Source: Amorphophallus konjac (taxonomy: Eukaryota; Streptophyta; Magnoliopsida; Alismatales; Araceae). Taken from it: DNA of 64,000 nt. Shown here piece by piece: positions 1 to 9,942 of this stretch. The first letter of the stretch is position 1, and every line of letters begins with the position of its first letter. The notes under the pieces are model-generated. The model saw nothing but the letters and a program-made list of their open reading frames with translations. It did no database searches and was not told the DNA's origin. Position numbers and translations under genes: made by a program. The stretch covers positions 345,128,243 through 345,192,242 of the forward strand of contig CM040121.1 in assembly GCA_022559845.1 (NCBI GenBank). Reading direction: 5' to 3'.

Positions 1-924
1 CCGGGCTTCCAAAGTCTGTAAGTACTCGCTTGCCTGGGCATCAAGGGCGGCACATTCGTCAGGAGCCTGGGTCTCGAGGAACTCGCGACGCTTAACATAC
101 TTCAGTAATAGTAAGACTCGTCGCGACCATTCCCCCAGTGGACAGCCCAGCACTTGTAACACCACGGTCAGTTGCGTCACTATGGTATGTACCTCCCGGT
201 ATGATAAGGAAAGGTCGGCAAAGAGCATCGTCCGCAGCGTTACTAGCATTTGATGGACTGGCGCCTCTGACAAGGTGTGACTGACCGAAGGCACGACTGG
301 GGGAGTGAATTCCACGGTGTTGTCCACCTCCACCCACAAATCGGCGTCCACGGCGGCTGAAGAGGACGGAAGAGCAAGAGTCAAGTCCCCTGGCCGGCCT
401 GGCTCGACAGAGGACCTCTGGCCAACCACCGCTGGGGGAATGGGTAAGATCATCGCCGAAGCATCTGGCGCCGCCATCATCCGCTGCTCTCCTGCCTCCT
501 CTTCCCTTGCCCGGCCTGCCTCTGCCACTAGTTCAACCGGCAGGGGTGCAGGTACTGCTACTCCGGCCGAAGGGGGGGCTTCGAGTAAAGTCGGACCCGA
601 CGCCATCACCCACGGACTTTTCTCTCGCGTTTGGGATCCCTCCAGATGTGCGTGGAGCCCCGCAAATATTCACTTCAGGAGCGGGTCCTCCATTTGGGAC
701 GGGAGCTTCGAGAAGGGCGGAAGTGGAACCATCAGCCGGGGTAGGCGTCCCGCCTCCATGAGCATTGCAAGGCTCTCCGCCCCCAATTCCGTGACTAAAG
801 CCAATCCCTCCACCGCTATGGGGCCAATATTCGGTCTCCGTTTGGCGACAGCCTTCCGGGCACGGCCGGGCGTCTTCCCTGCCGTTGTCACCACCTGACC
901 ATATAAAGTATGGTTAGCCACCCG
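1..924 (-). pseudogene. PMD gene exon 7, open to the window edge
   Basis: From acceptor TAGGCAG at 925-931 the frame reads in phase 0 through a basic stretch (GRARKAVAKRRPNIG). It is interrupted once by TGA at 672-670, where the preceding and following frames are identical, so a single substitution such as CGA to TGA explains it. It then stays open for more than 220 codons to base 1. The last visible part (KRREFLETQAPDECAALDAQ) looks like the start of a helical or coiled-coil region. The gene therefore continues beyond the window. Confidence 0.65.
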
Positions 925-986
925 CTGCCTAGAGCAGATCGCGCAAAGTCAAAAGGCAGAAGGAATCAGAAGACCCACGCTCTTAC

Positions 987-1202
987 CTCGACCACCGGCA
1001 TGAGGCTGCCTTCGGGCGCAATTTCCCCCTCCTCCAGAGGCTCGTCTGCCGTCTCGGTAGTACTCGGAGGCTCTGCGGACGCCTCCTGTTGAAGGGCGTC
1101 GAATAAAAGGGCTAGCCTGCCCAAGCCCACATCAGCCTCCACCCGGCAATCGACCGGCATAACTGGAGCGGCCTTCTCCGCAACCTCCGGCTGGGTAAGC
1201 TC
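987..1202 (-). pseudogene. PMD gene exon 6
   Basis: The acceptor is ATTTTCAG and the donor GTAAGAG, phase 0 at both ends. It encodes 72 residues, rich in Glu and Ala and likely helical (ELTQPEVAEKAAPVM at the start). The frame is open. No domain is recognised. Confidence 0.62.
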
Positions 1203-1290
1203 CTGAAAATCCGAGGACAACAAGAACGAGATCATTAGCCCACTATGGAAAAAGGGGGGGGGGGTCCGGCCCAAGCAAGCTCACACTTAC

Positions 1291-1541
1291 AGCAGCCCTC
1301 CCCATAAAGCTTGAGGAGCCAGCAAGTAAGGGAGCCTTGAAGACCAGCACGGGCAGCCCCAAAGCTTCAAACGCGCCCTTGTCATAAGCCACTTCATCGG
1401 AGGAATAGTTGTAATCTGCCTCTTCACCCGATAAAGATTCAGCCACCACGGGATCCTCCCTTGCCGGCAAAGGGACCGCGCATCCCCCCGCGGGCTGGAT
1501 GAGGCGGGTACGACTGACTTCAGCCTTTTCCTCATGTACAG
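1291..1541 (-). pseudogene. PMD gene exon 5
   Basis: The acceptor is GACGCAG and the donor is the consensus GTAAGT. The exon begins in phase 1 and ends in phase 0. It encodes about 84 residues, including an acidic, Tyr-rich stretch (EEADYNYSSDEVAYDKG) followed by a hydrophobic segment (ALGLPVLVFKAPLLAG). No domain is recognised. The frame is open throughout. Confidence 0.62.
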
Positions 1542-1697
1542 CTGCGTCGCCGGGAGATGCAGGCTAGGCCCAAATAGCCCAGTAACTGCCCCAGCTACGC
1601 CTGTCGTATAAAAAGGGAGAGGGAAAGATGGGTCATATCAAACCCAGTTGGCCCCCAAAGAATGAAAGGAATCAAGTGGGCCGACAAAGATAAGTAC

Positions 1698-1817
1698 CCT
1701 CTTCAGCTCCTACAGCGCGGGATGACCCACGGGTCTCCTCGGCAGGCAAGGCCTTCTCGGGAGCCATAGCCGCCCCCTCGCCTGGGATCAGCACAAGTGA
1801 CGGCTTCTTTGCACCGT
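1698..1817 (-). pseudogene. PMD gene exon 4
   Basis: This is a 120-bp open segment between acceptor CTTTCAG and donor GTACTT, phase 1 to phase 1. It encodes an acidic, Ala-rich linker of about 40 residues that starts DGAKKPSLVLIP. No domain is recognisable. It is accepted because both splice sites are good and the frame continues from exon 3 into exon 5. Confidence 0.6.
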
Positions 1818-1912
1818 CTGAAAGGAAGAGAGGCAATGGTCACATGCATATAAAGGGCTCACCCGGGAAAATAAATAAATCCGGAAAGATGTCAGCGGTC
1901 GATAAGCCTCAC

Positions 1913-2236
1913 CCGCAGGGTGGCTCGGCCCGGTCCGAGTGACGTCAAATTCCTTGAAAGACGGAATGGGAACCACCGGGGAGACGGTCACCGAGGCCGG
2001 GGAGACCTCTGCCCTCCTTCGCTTTGCCTCCTGCCGCCCAGCCACTTTGGCGGCGGCCAATACTTTCTTAACAGGCGACTTTGCCCGGGACTTCCCCTTG
2101 GCTTGTGGTGGGGGAGTCGGAGTTGGCGTCGAGGTCACCCCTACCACGGCCGCAGCTTTACCCACATCAGGGACGGGTGCAGGAACCGGCTCGTCCACAT
2201 CGGGAATGGGCGTGGGCGCGAGCCCTTCCACAGAGA
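1913..2236 (-). pseudogene. PMD gene exon 3 (duplicate of exon 2)
   Basis: The acceptor is GTCCCAG and the donor GTGAGG, phase 1 at both ends. The exon encodes about 108 residues with a Pro/Val-rich start, then RAKSPVKK, KRRR and KEFDVTRTGPSHPAG. These align in order with exon 2, while the DNA has clearly diverged, so the duplication is old. No stop is present. Confidence 0.68.
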
Positions 2237-2341
2237 CTGGGACGAAAAGAGACATTCATGTGTCAAAATCTTGCCTCAAAATAAAAAAAAAAGAGAGAGA
2301 GAGAGAACCCTTAAGATACTCTGATGGTGGGAGAGGTTAAC

Positions 2342-2644
2342 CAGTAGGTTGGCTCGGCCCGGTCCGGGTGACCTCAAACTCCTCAAAAGATGGGACTTGT
2401 GGTGCTAGGGGAGCGGTCGTCGAAGCCTCAGCCGCCTCGATTTTTCGCCGCTTCACGTCCCGCTGCTTGGCCGCTTTAGCAGCATCTACCGCCTTCTTCA
2501 CAGGCGATTTGGCCCGAGACCTCTTCGCAGCCTTGGGCAGGGGAGCCGTAGTCGGAGCTGGCAGTGCCGCCTCAAAATAGGCGGGCTTCTGGACGAGCCG
2601 AAGGATGTTCTGGTACGTCGCCATTTGCACGCTGTCAGGATGGT
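2342..2644 (-). pseudogene. PMD gene exon 2 (basic, SPVKK-containing)
   Basis: The exon follows acceptor TTTTGACAG and ends at donor GTTAAC, phase 1 at both ends. It encodes about 100 residues. A basic stretch contains RAKSPVKK and later KRRK, resembling a nuclear localisation signal or a histone-H1-like SPKK motif. The C-terminal end reads EEFEVTRTGPSQPTG. The same order of motifs is repeated in exon 3, so the two exons look like a tandem duplication. No lesion is seen here. Confidence 0.68.
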
Positions 2645-2734
2645 CTGTCAAAATAGACACACGCATATGATTAGCATCTGATAACTTGCTAAGGTCGCAG
2701 CAATCAGATTAAAAGAGATGGAAAGGTTAAATAC

Positions 2735-5523
2735 CGTGGGGACTGGTGTACAACCGAAGTGTTATCGGCCAGTAGCTCAGGGATGGCTCCTTATCCCGAC
2801 GCGCCGCCTCTCGGACCAGCCAACATACGTCCTCGACCTTCTGGCACCGGTCTGTGAGGCTAGCCAGATCCGCATGCTTCTTCGAAGAGAGGTGGCAGAA
2901 AAGATTGAAGTGGTCTATGCCCCACCCGTCGGCATAATAATACGGGATGTGCAGGCGCTTGCCCAGGATGGCGGCCGTCTGACCTTCGATCTTCAGCCCA
3001 TTCACCTGCAGCAGAACATACAGCCATGTGGTGTCCTTATAATTCTCGGGCTTCCTCTCCTCCCGCCTCATAAACGTGCGGTATGGGCAGATCAGGTCCC
3101 TCTCTGGACGCCAGCTCTTTGCGGGGGTGCCCTCCTCCTCCATGGGGAGCGGGTAATTAATGAGCTCCAGACAGTCACTCCCTATCCGGCAAAGATCCCT
3201 CAATGTCTTCTTATAGTCGTCCTTCGCTACTGGAGGCAACTCTACTTTCAGCGTCGGCCTCGCGTCCCGGGCTTCCCGACGGGCGGCCATATATGCCGCC
3301 ACCTCCTTCTCCTGCTTGTTCTTGAGCCGAAGAAGATGATCTGGCTCGATGTCAAGCACCGGTACCGCCTGCCTACTGAGGAACCTCCTCTCAGCCCCAT
3401 CCCAACAGTCGGTCTTATGCAATCGATAGAAGGCCGTCCGGGTGTTCCACCACTTGATGTAATCCTGGGTCACTCTGGGGATGTGACCCGGGGCTGGCAC
3501 CCTGAAGGAGGCAGATTCCGCCTGGTGGAAGAAGTCCCACCAGCTCCTGGCGTGCTCGGCAACTGAACTTCCCCGGATGTTCCGTGAGGGCAGGCCGAAC
3601 TGTGCATGATAGCTAGGGATATGCTGATCATATCCGAAGTTCCGGCCAAATCGGAAGGGGTAGTACGGCTCCAGCAATACATTGTCCCCCTTCCTAAACG
3701 CCAACATGCTCGGGCGAAGAGACAACGACCAGTCCCTCAGCTCGGGCTCCAGCAACGGGCGGACCACATTCTCTTGGCTGATAGGGTGGACGTACCTCTC
3801 CACCTGGTCGTCTTTGCATTCCCTCTTGTTATTCACCAGAGGGCTTGAGTGCGCGGCCAGCATCCAGAAGTGAATAGTGCCAGCCGCGTCCCGGGGAACC
3901 GTTGTCAACTGGCCCCGAATGTCGTACATCCGCATGGAAGCAGAAGCCGGCTCTGCGCTGGCGAACTCCAGCATTCTCGGCACCAGCCCCCAGTCTTGAA
4001 GGTCTCGCGGGGCGAACTCGGGGAATAGCGAGCAGACCCACGTATTGAAGAAATGCAGCGGACATATGTAGCGGGCCTGTCTCAGGAACTGATGAGTATT
4101 GACGTCCCCTAACGCCTTGTAGATCAAGCAAAGGGTTACCGGGCACAGGGAGAGTTTGATTCCCCACGCCATCTGACACGCTGGATAGATAGTGTCCGGT
4201 CGAATCACCGTCTCATCCCCATATGGCATGGCAAATGAACATAGCCAATACACGAGATAGGCGGCGCAGTGAGTCTACGGGTCGACACCCATCGGATTAG
4301 GCCCGCTCCGACGCCCTTTGGGGGGGATCTTCACATCAAGCTTGGGCTTCACACGCTTCTTGCGAGCAACGGCGGTCCCGATGCAAGGGAATTTGTCATA
4401 TTGCTTCAGCCCATTGTAGAAGTATTGCAACCACAGGGTCAGACGCACCCTCTTCCTGTCTCCACGGGCGGGCTGCCTCCCACCATGTGACAGCTGGTAT
4501 AACTCCCGGTACGCCTTCATAAGGTACCGGTACGAATACCCGAGAGAATAATAGCCATCCCCGTTGGTTTCGTCCTTGATCAGATCGGGGAGGCATACTT
4601 CTTCATAAGGCTCCCCGTCGAGGGGCAAGCCGCTCAGCTGACTGAGGCTCCACAAATTAAGTGAAGTCTCACCCTCTGCCGTGTAGAAAGTATTGGTCTC
4701 CGCACTGAACACCTCTATCATGCCACAGCAAAGACCCTTGGAGATGGGGTAGCCATACCGGGAGGCGTACACACTATGGTAGATACCAACTCGGACCAGC
4801 AACGGAGCATAGTTGAACAACACATACTCCGTAAACTCCACCGCCCCTTCACGAAAGCTGTGTGCGTCTTGAAGCTTCAGCTCCCCGAACCAGCCCAGTG
4901 ATAGCTCATACTTGAACCTGATGGCCAGGCAGTCCAAGATAAATGGCTCCTCCCTGTAGCCCCATTTTAGGGGAGCCAAGAATAAGCCGAATCGGGGCGA
5001 CTCGCCATGCACCTTTCCGGTGGACATGTCCCATTTTGCCGGAGTGAATTGAGGTGCTCGCACCAGTTTTTCTTCGGCTGGCAGCACCCCCTCGATCCCC
5101 AGAACGGGCTTCCACTCCCTGGCCTCTCCCACCAGGTACATTGGGATGCTCCGGGGACACTGTATAATAAGCTGTCTCGGGCTTGCAGGATGGCCCGCTC
5201 GGCACTCCTCACAGCCCGAAGTCTCGCCCTTCCCGCGAGCGAAAATGCTTTAGAAACCGAACCAGGTGTCTATCCTTCGAGAAGTCCTTCATGTACTCCC
5301 CCGTGGTCCGGTCGAACGTGAAGCCACCCTCGACCCTGGCCAGCCTGTCGAAGTCCATGGTCTCCCGGTCAGACCCCGACGACTCTGCCAAGGCGGCTAT
5401 TTCTGCATGCTCTCGGTCTAAGTCCTCCACGTTGAGCCATGTGACCGCTGGCATTGGACCCCGCGGAATGAGGTCGGCACCGACAGCAGCAGTAGGAGCA
5501 GAAGAACCACTTGGGGCAGCCAT
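2735..5523 (-). pseudogene. PMD gene exon 1: plant mobile domain
   Basis: The start is the ATG at 5523-5521, the first Met of the open frame, giving a product that begins MAAPSGSS. About 310 codons in, the motif SGLPLDGEPYEE (near 4600-4640) has the LP-x-G-x-x-Y-E-E pattern typical of the aminotransferase-like plant mobile domain. Downstream, AAYLVYWLCSFAMPYG (near 4215-4265) matches the later PMD segment in which a Leu/Trp-rich helix precedes a proline-rich turn. The exon would encode roughly 930 residues without its two lesions: near 5211 the frame slips by one base, and at 4277-4275 a TAG interrupts an otherwise continuous frame, most simply a former CAG. The exon ends at 2735 with donor GTATTT after the first base of a codon. 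The product may be nuclear, but no activity can be assigned. Confidence 0.7.
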
Positions 5524-5806
5524 TTGTCTGCGAAGATACGCAAACAGAAGATCAGAATAAGCCAAAGGCAAAGGGAATGAAAGACTGTAAGGGGACTCTA
5601 CTACAAGTAAAATAAATAAAACATTGCCAATTTCTGACGAAATTTCGGCAGAGTTTCCCCTAGGCCAGAGGCGTAAGGGAAAACATGGGTGCGCCCCCAC
5701 AAGGAGTGACGGCCCCAACAAAGTCATGGTGGGCCCCGAAAGGCAACACCAGAAGTACGCCTATCGAAGAAGTCTTCTTCCCCAGCTAAAAGTCCCCTGG
5801 TCTCTT
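5524..5806. other. Sequence upstream of the antisense PMD gene; nothing recognisable
   Basis: This is mixed-composition sequence between the PMD start codon and the CGGCACACC array. On the minus strand it would be 5' untranslated or promoter-proximal. No clear TATA box, ORF or repeat was seen. Confidence 0.5.
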
Positions 5807-6330
5807 GGCCGGTACACTCCCTCCTGGGGGCTTTCACCGGTACGCCCTAAATGCCCTTCCCCGGCACACCTTGGGGTGGTCCCTCACCGGCACACTCCAC
5901 AGGCGCCTTCGCCGGTACACCCCGGCAGTGCTTCCCCGGCACACTCCTCCGTGCCTTCACCGGCACAGTTGCCAGCATCCCTCCCCGACACGCTCGGTGC
6001 CCGCTCCCCGGCACGCCCTCAAAGGGCTTCCCCGGCACAACCAAGAGGGCCCTCCCCAGCACGCATATGGGAAACCTTCCCCGGCACACCCGTGGCGGCC
6101 ACTCCCCGACACGCCTTAAAGGGCTTCCCCGATACGCCCTCAGATCTCGTTCGCCGGTACACCCCAGACGGCTCTTCCCCGGCACACCACGGAATTGTTT
6201 CCCCGGCACACCCCGTAGGGACTTCGTCGGCACGTCCATCCCCTTGCTCCCCGGCACGCTCTAGGACCTCTCCCCCGACGCGCTCCAACGCCCTCTCCCC
6301 GGTGCGCCCTGATGCACACTCACCGACGGC
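5807..6330 (+). repeat. CCGGCACACC array (internal region)
   Basis: There are about 15 imperfect copies of a 30-35 bp unit built around TTCCCCGGCACACC or TCGCCGGTACACC. The core CGG(C/T)ACACC is shared with arrays in both LTR types of this element group (9.2, 11.2, 12.7, 21.4, 22.7, 23.5 kb and the second LTR). Long ORFs here on both strands are by-products of the unit and not genes. Confidence 0.85.
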
Positions 6331-6419
6331 CGCCCGCGACACCGGAGACGGGGAAGAAGAAGAAGGGGAAACAAAAAATGATGAAAGAAGAGGGGGATGA
6401 GGCCTAGGGCCTCACCGCG

Positions 6420-6972
6420 CCCCGTACAAAAGGGGGGGGGGAGAAAAGAAAAAAAGGGGAAGGGGGGGAGAACGGAGAAGAGAAGGTGGGGGGAGGCTTC
6501 CATGGTGATGCCCTCACCACGACGATGACGATGACGAGGGCGACGGCCACGGCAGTGCCGCTCGGTGACGGAGAAGAAGGAGAGGGAAGAAGGAAAAAGG
6601 GGGGGGGTTCGCCCGTTGAAGAGAGAAAGAGAGAGGGAAGAGGGGAGGTTCGAATGAGAGGGGGGGTGGCCCGTTCGTGCCACCCCCACCCTTTTATAGG
6701 TTCAAAAAAAAAGAGAGAGGAAAGAAAACAAAAAAAAAGAGGAAAAAAAGGGGAGAAAAAAAAGGAAGAAAAAGAAAAAAAAGGAAGAAAAAAAAAGAGG
6801 AAAAGAGGAAAAAAAAGGGGAAACAAGAGGAACAAAAAGGAGAAAAGAGGGAAGACAAATAAAAGAGGAGAAAACAAAAAGGAGAAGAGAGGAAGAAAAT
6901 AAAAAAAAGGGAAAAGAAAAAGGGGAGAACGACAACAATAGTAATACATATATATATATATATATATATTTA
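6420..6972 (+). repeat. Purine-rich tract followed by a TA microsatellite
   Basis: About 520 bp of A/G-dominated sequence (runs of AAAGAGGAAAA type) is followed by (TA)n at about 6949-6970. Lys/Arg- or Phe/Ser-rich ORFs across it are composition artefacts. On the minus strand it is a TA-rich block followed by a long pyrimidine tract, upstream of the antisense gene. Confidence 0.85.
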
Positions 6973-7129
6973 TATACACGCATCTATATGCATGTGAACA
7001 TACACATAGATATATACATAAATATAGATGTATTCCTTCCATCCGCACGCCCCTATGCATCTGCGGGCGTCCGCACAAGCAAAGACAAATCTACCCCTGC
7101 GACGTTACCCCGGCAAGGGCACCACTACC

Positions 7130-7560
7130 CTGCCAAGGCCTTCCCACGCACGTAGCTTCGTGCCTCAGCCACCTCCCATCATACGAAATCGCCATCACGG
7201 GCCTTACACCCAGATCGGCAGAGTCTCTATCCTTGCATTGGCATTAGTCTCTTGCCAACGAATAAGTCCCTTTCCGGCGCAAGGCCTCGTGCCCTAGCCA
7301 CTCACTCCGCACAATATTGCCATTGCGGACCCTACGTCCGAATCGGCACGAATTCTCCCGTTGCGCTGGCATTGTCTTCTTGCCAACGAATAAGTCCCTT
7401 TCCGGCGCAAGGCCTCGTGCCCTAGCCACTCACTCCGCATAGTATTGCCATTATGGACCCTACGTCTGAATCGGCACGAATTCTCCGGTTGCGCTGGCAT
7501 TATCTTCTTGCCAACGAATAAGCCTTACCTTCCGGCGCAAGGCTTCTCGCCCTAGCTAAC
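7130..7560 (+). repeat. 128-bp tandem repeat, about three copies
   Basis: The landmark GCCAACGAATAAG recurs at 7254, 7382 and 7510, giving a period of 128 bp. Each unit also carries CCGGCGCAAGGC and a GACCCTACGTC-like segment. The first copy is the most diverged. Confidence 0.85.
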
Positions 7561-7639
7561 ACCCGCATATCACTCACTCGTCAAAAAAAAAAAGAAGGAA
7601 GAAGAAAAGAAAATGGGGTTAAAAATAGAGATGCCCCGC

Positions 7640-7830
7640 CGGACTTGCCCCTACCCGGGGACAGGGGTAAAAATGGCAATAACCCGGCTGTGGCGAAAAC
7701 CCGAAAGGGCGCTACAGGCAAAATCGGGTACCCCGCCACGTGAAAACCTGAAAGGGCACGTGGGCAAAAGCAAGAGGGGGCCAGTACCGGAGAAAACCTG
7801 AAAGGGCGCTTGTATCGGTAATGTGGTTCA
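7640..7830 (+). repeat. Short GAAAACCTGAAAGGGC repeats
   Basis: Three to four degenerate copies of GAAAACC(C/T)GAAAGGGC lie about 45-60 bp apart, just before the 54-bp array. No coding content is credible. Confidence 0.6.
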
Positions 7831-7857
7831 AAAAAAAAGAGAAAAGAAAAGAGAAAA

Positions 7858-8920
7858 AGAGATCAACAAACCAGGTCAGCTCCCGACACCCTGTCGGCAC
7901 TGACGAAGAGACCAAGAGATCAACAAATCAGGTCAGCTCTCGGCACCCTGTCGGCGCTGACGAAGAGACCAAGAGATCAACAAACCAGGTCAGCTCCCGA
8001 CATCCTGTCGGCACAGACGAAGAGACCAAGAGAGGTCAGCTCCCGGCACCCTGTCGGCGCTGACGAAGAGACCAAGAGATCAACAAACCAGGTCAGCTCC
8101 CGACATCATGTCGGCACTGACGAAGAGACCAAAAGACAACAAACCAGGTCAGTTCCCGACACCCTGTCGGCACTAACGAAGAGACCAAGAGATCAACAAA
8201 CCAGGTCAGCTACCGACATCCTGTCGGCACTGACGAAGAGACCAAGAGATCAACAAACTAGGTCAGCCCCCGACACCCTATCGACACTGACGAAGAGACC
8301 AAGAGATCAACAAACCAGGTCAGCTCCCGGCACCCTGTCGGCTCTGACGAAGAGACCAACAAACCAGGTCAGCTCCCGACATCCTGTCGGCACTGACGAA
8401 GAGACCAAAAGATAACAAACCAGGTCAGTTCCCGACACCCTGTCGGCACTGACGAAGAGACCAAGAGATCAACAAACCAGGTCAGCCCCCGGCACCCTGT
8501 CGGCACTGGCGAAGAGACCAAGAGACAGCAAACCAGGTCAGCTCCCAATATCCTGTCGGCACTGACGAAGAGACAAAGAGATCAACAAACCAGGTCAGTT
8601 CCCGACGCCCTGTCGGCACTGACGAAGAGGCAAAGAGATCAACAAACCAGGTCAGTTCCCGACACCCTGTCGGCACTGACGAAGAGACCAAGAGATCAAC
8701 AAACCAGGTCAGCCCCCGACACCCTGTCAGCACTGACGAAGAGACCAAGAGATCAACAAACCAGGTCAGCCCCCAACACCCTGTCGGCACTGACAATAAT
8801 ACCAAGAGACCAATAAACCAGGTCAGTTCCCGACACCCTGTCGGCACTGACGAAGAGACCAACAAACCATAAACCAGGTCGGCTCCCGACACCCCGTCGG
8901 CACCGACGGAGGAAAAGCGA
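7858..8920 (+). repeat. 54-bp tandem array with nested hairpins
   Basis: About 20 copies carry the core AACAAACCAGGTCAG followed by CCCGACACCCTGTCGGCA and CTGACGAAGAGACC. Each unit holds two nested inverted repeats: an outer GTCAG/CTGAC and an inner CCGACA/TGTCGG closed by CCC. In the last copy (8878-8907) the outer stem is GTCGG/CCGAC, changed on both sides. The same array sits at the same place in the nested element (34358-35430). Confidence 0.92.
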
Positions 8921-8965
8921 CCAGTACACCCGCGGGCACCGCCCGGCTCATCCTTCGCCTGCTCT

Positions 8966-8985
8966 ACCCGTGGGTGGGGGGCATT
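8966..8985 (+). other. Polypurine tract of the left element
   Basis: CCCGTGGGTGGGGGGCATT lies immediately before the 3' LTR start TGTGGAC. It is the expected priming site for plus-strand DNA and closely matches the one at 35485-35503. Confidence 0.7.
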
Positions 8986-9228
8986 TGTGGACACCAAAAA
9001 TCGCGCACCCACGATATCCCACTTGGCCCGGCATCAACAACGGCATCGAGTGAAGCAGCCCAGGAGAGACTAATCATTTAGATTCCCCGAAGATGAACAC
9101 TGCCGTGAAGCCGTCTCCAGGAGTCACGACAGTGAAGAGGAATCAACCACCGAGAGACCCACGAGTCACGGGCCTCGAAGAGATCAAACGGGCTGCAACC
9201 CGCGGCCCAAAACTGTCCAGGTTAGCCT

Positions 9229-9640
9229 CAGCGGCACACCCCCAGGGGTGTTCAGCGGCACACCCCCCCCAGGGGTGTTCAGCGGCACACCCCCCCCCCT
9301 GGGGTCTTCAGCGACACACCCCCCAGGGGTGTTCAGCGACACACCCCCAGGGGTGTTCAGCGGTACACCCCCCCCTGGGGTCTTCAGCGGCACACCCCCC
9401 CAAGGGTGTTCAGCGGCACACCCCCAGGGGTGTTCAGCGGTACACCCCCCCTGGGGTCTTCAGCGGCACACCCCCCAGGGGTGTTCAGCGGCACACCCCT
9501 AGGGGTGTTCAGCGGTACACCCCCCTGGGTCTTCAGCGGCACACCCCCCAGGGGTGTTCAGCGGCACACCCCCAGGGGTGTTCAGCGGCACGCCCCAGTG
9601 GTGTTCAGCGGCACGCCCCAGTGGTGTTCAGCGGCACGCT
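9229..9640 (+). repeat. GTTCAGCGGCACACCCCC array in U3
   Basis: About 17 copies of a 22-30 bp unit (GGTGTTCAGCGGCACACCCC) occur with variable C runs. Many copies contain CACCCC-CA-GGGGTG, a near-perfect inverted repeat. Reading frames here are repeat by-products. Confidence 0.88.
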
Positions 9641-9936
9641 GCTTTAGGCTCCCCATGGCACGCTTTAGCAGCGTTCAACGGTACGCCCTTTTTGACCCCC
9701 GGCGGCACACTTATTCAGCCCACCAGCGGCACAGCGTTAAGCCTTTTCAACGGCTAAACGACGTGGTGCCCATGCCCTACGCGTCCTTGGCGCTCAGTGA
9801 GCTCCCTGAGGTGTCAGCCAACGGTTGGGCCACGCAGGCTACTCCCCTGGCAGCCAGGACAGGGGGAGTCAAACCCCATCATCACGAGCCACTTCCCACC
9901 TCCGACGGCCGTGCTTGAAGGCTCCCGCTGCTGGAG

Positions 9937-9942
9937 TATAAA
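9937..9942 (+). promoter_or_regulatory. Probable TATA box of the left LTR
   Basis: GGAGTATAAAGGCACTCC contains TATAAA and is conserved in both LTRs of the nested element (22023 and 36408). A purine-rich leader follows in every copy. Transcription would start about 30 bp downstream. Confidence 0.65.

Larger units (their letters stand above)
1..5523 (-). pseudogene. Antisense plant-mobile-domain (PMD) gene, seven exons, three lesions, 3' end outside the window
   Basis: The proposed model has exons at 5523-2735, 2644-2342, 2236-1913, 1817-1698, 1541-1291, 1202-987 and 924 to beyond 1. Every intron (90, 105, 95, 156, 88 and 62 nt) starts GT and ends AG, and the phases agree across all junctions (1,1,1,1,0,0). 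Exon 1 carries a PMD-like domain, a family known both from host MAIN-type proteins and from retrotransposon extra ORFs. The later exons encode low-complexity, Ala/Pro/Glu-rich and basic sequence. Three lesions interrupt the frame: a one-base shift near 5211, an in-frame TAG at 4277-4275 and an in-frame TGA at 672-670. The gene runs opposite to the host retroelement, so its introns would not be removed from the element's genomic RNA. Function is unknown. The 62-nt intron is short for plants, and exon edges are predicted only. Confidence 0.72.

Noticed and set aside
5159..5211. A 53-nt intron in PMD exon 1 (GTGAGG to TATACAG)
   Set aside because: It is too short for a plant intron, and the interval is open in the frame that continues into the PMD domain, so a one-base frameshift near 5211 explains it better.
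9093..9918. Frames of 139-184 codons in the left LTR
   Set aside because: They arise from the CGGCACACC array in different frames. The related LTR at 21146 does not conserve them.
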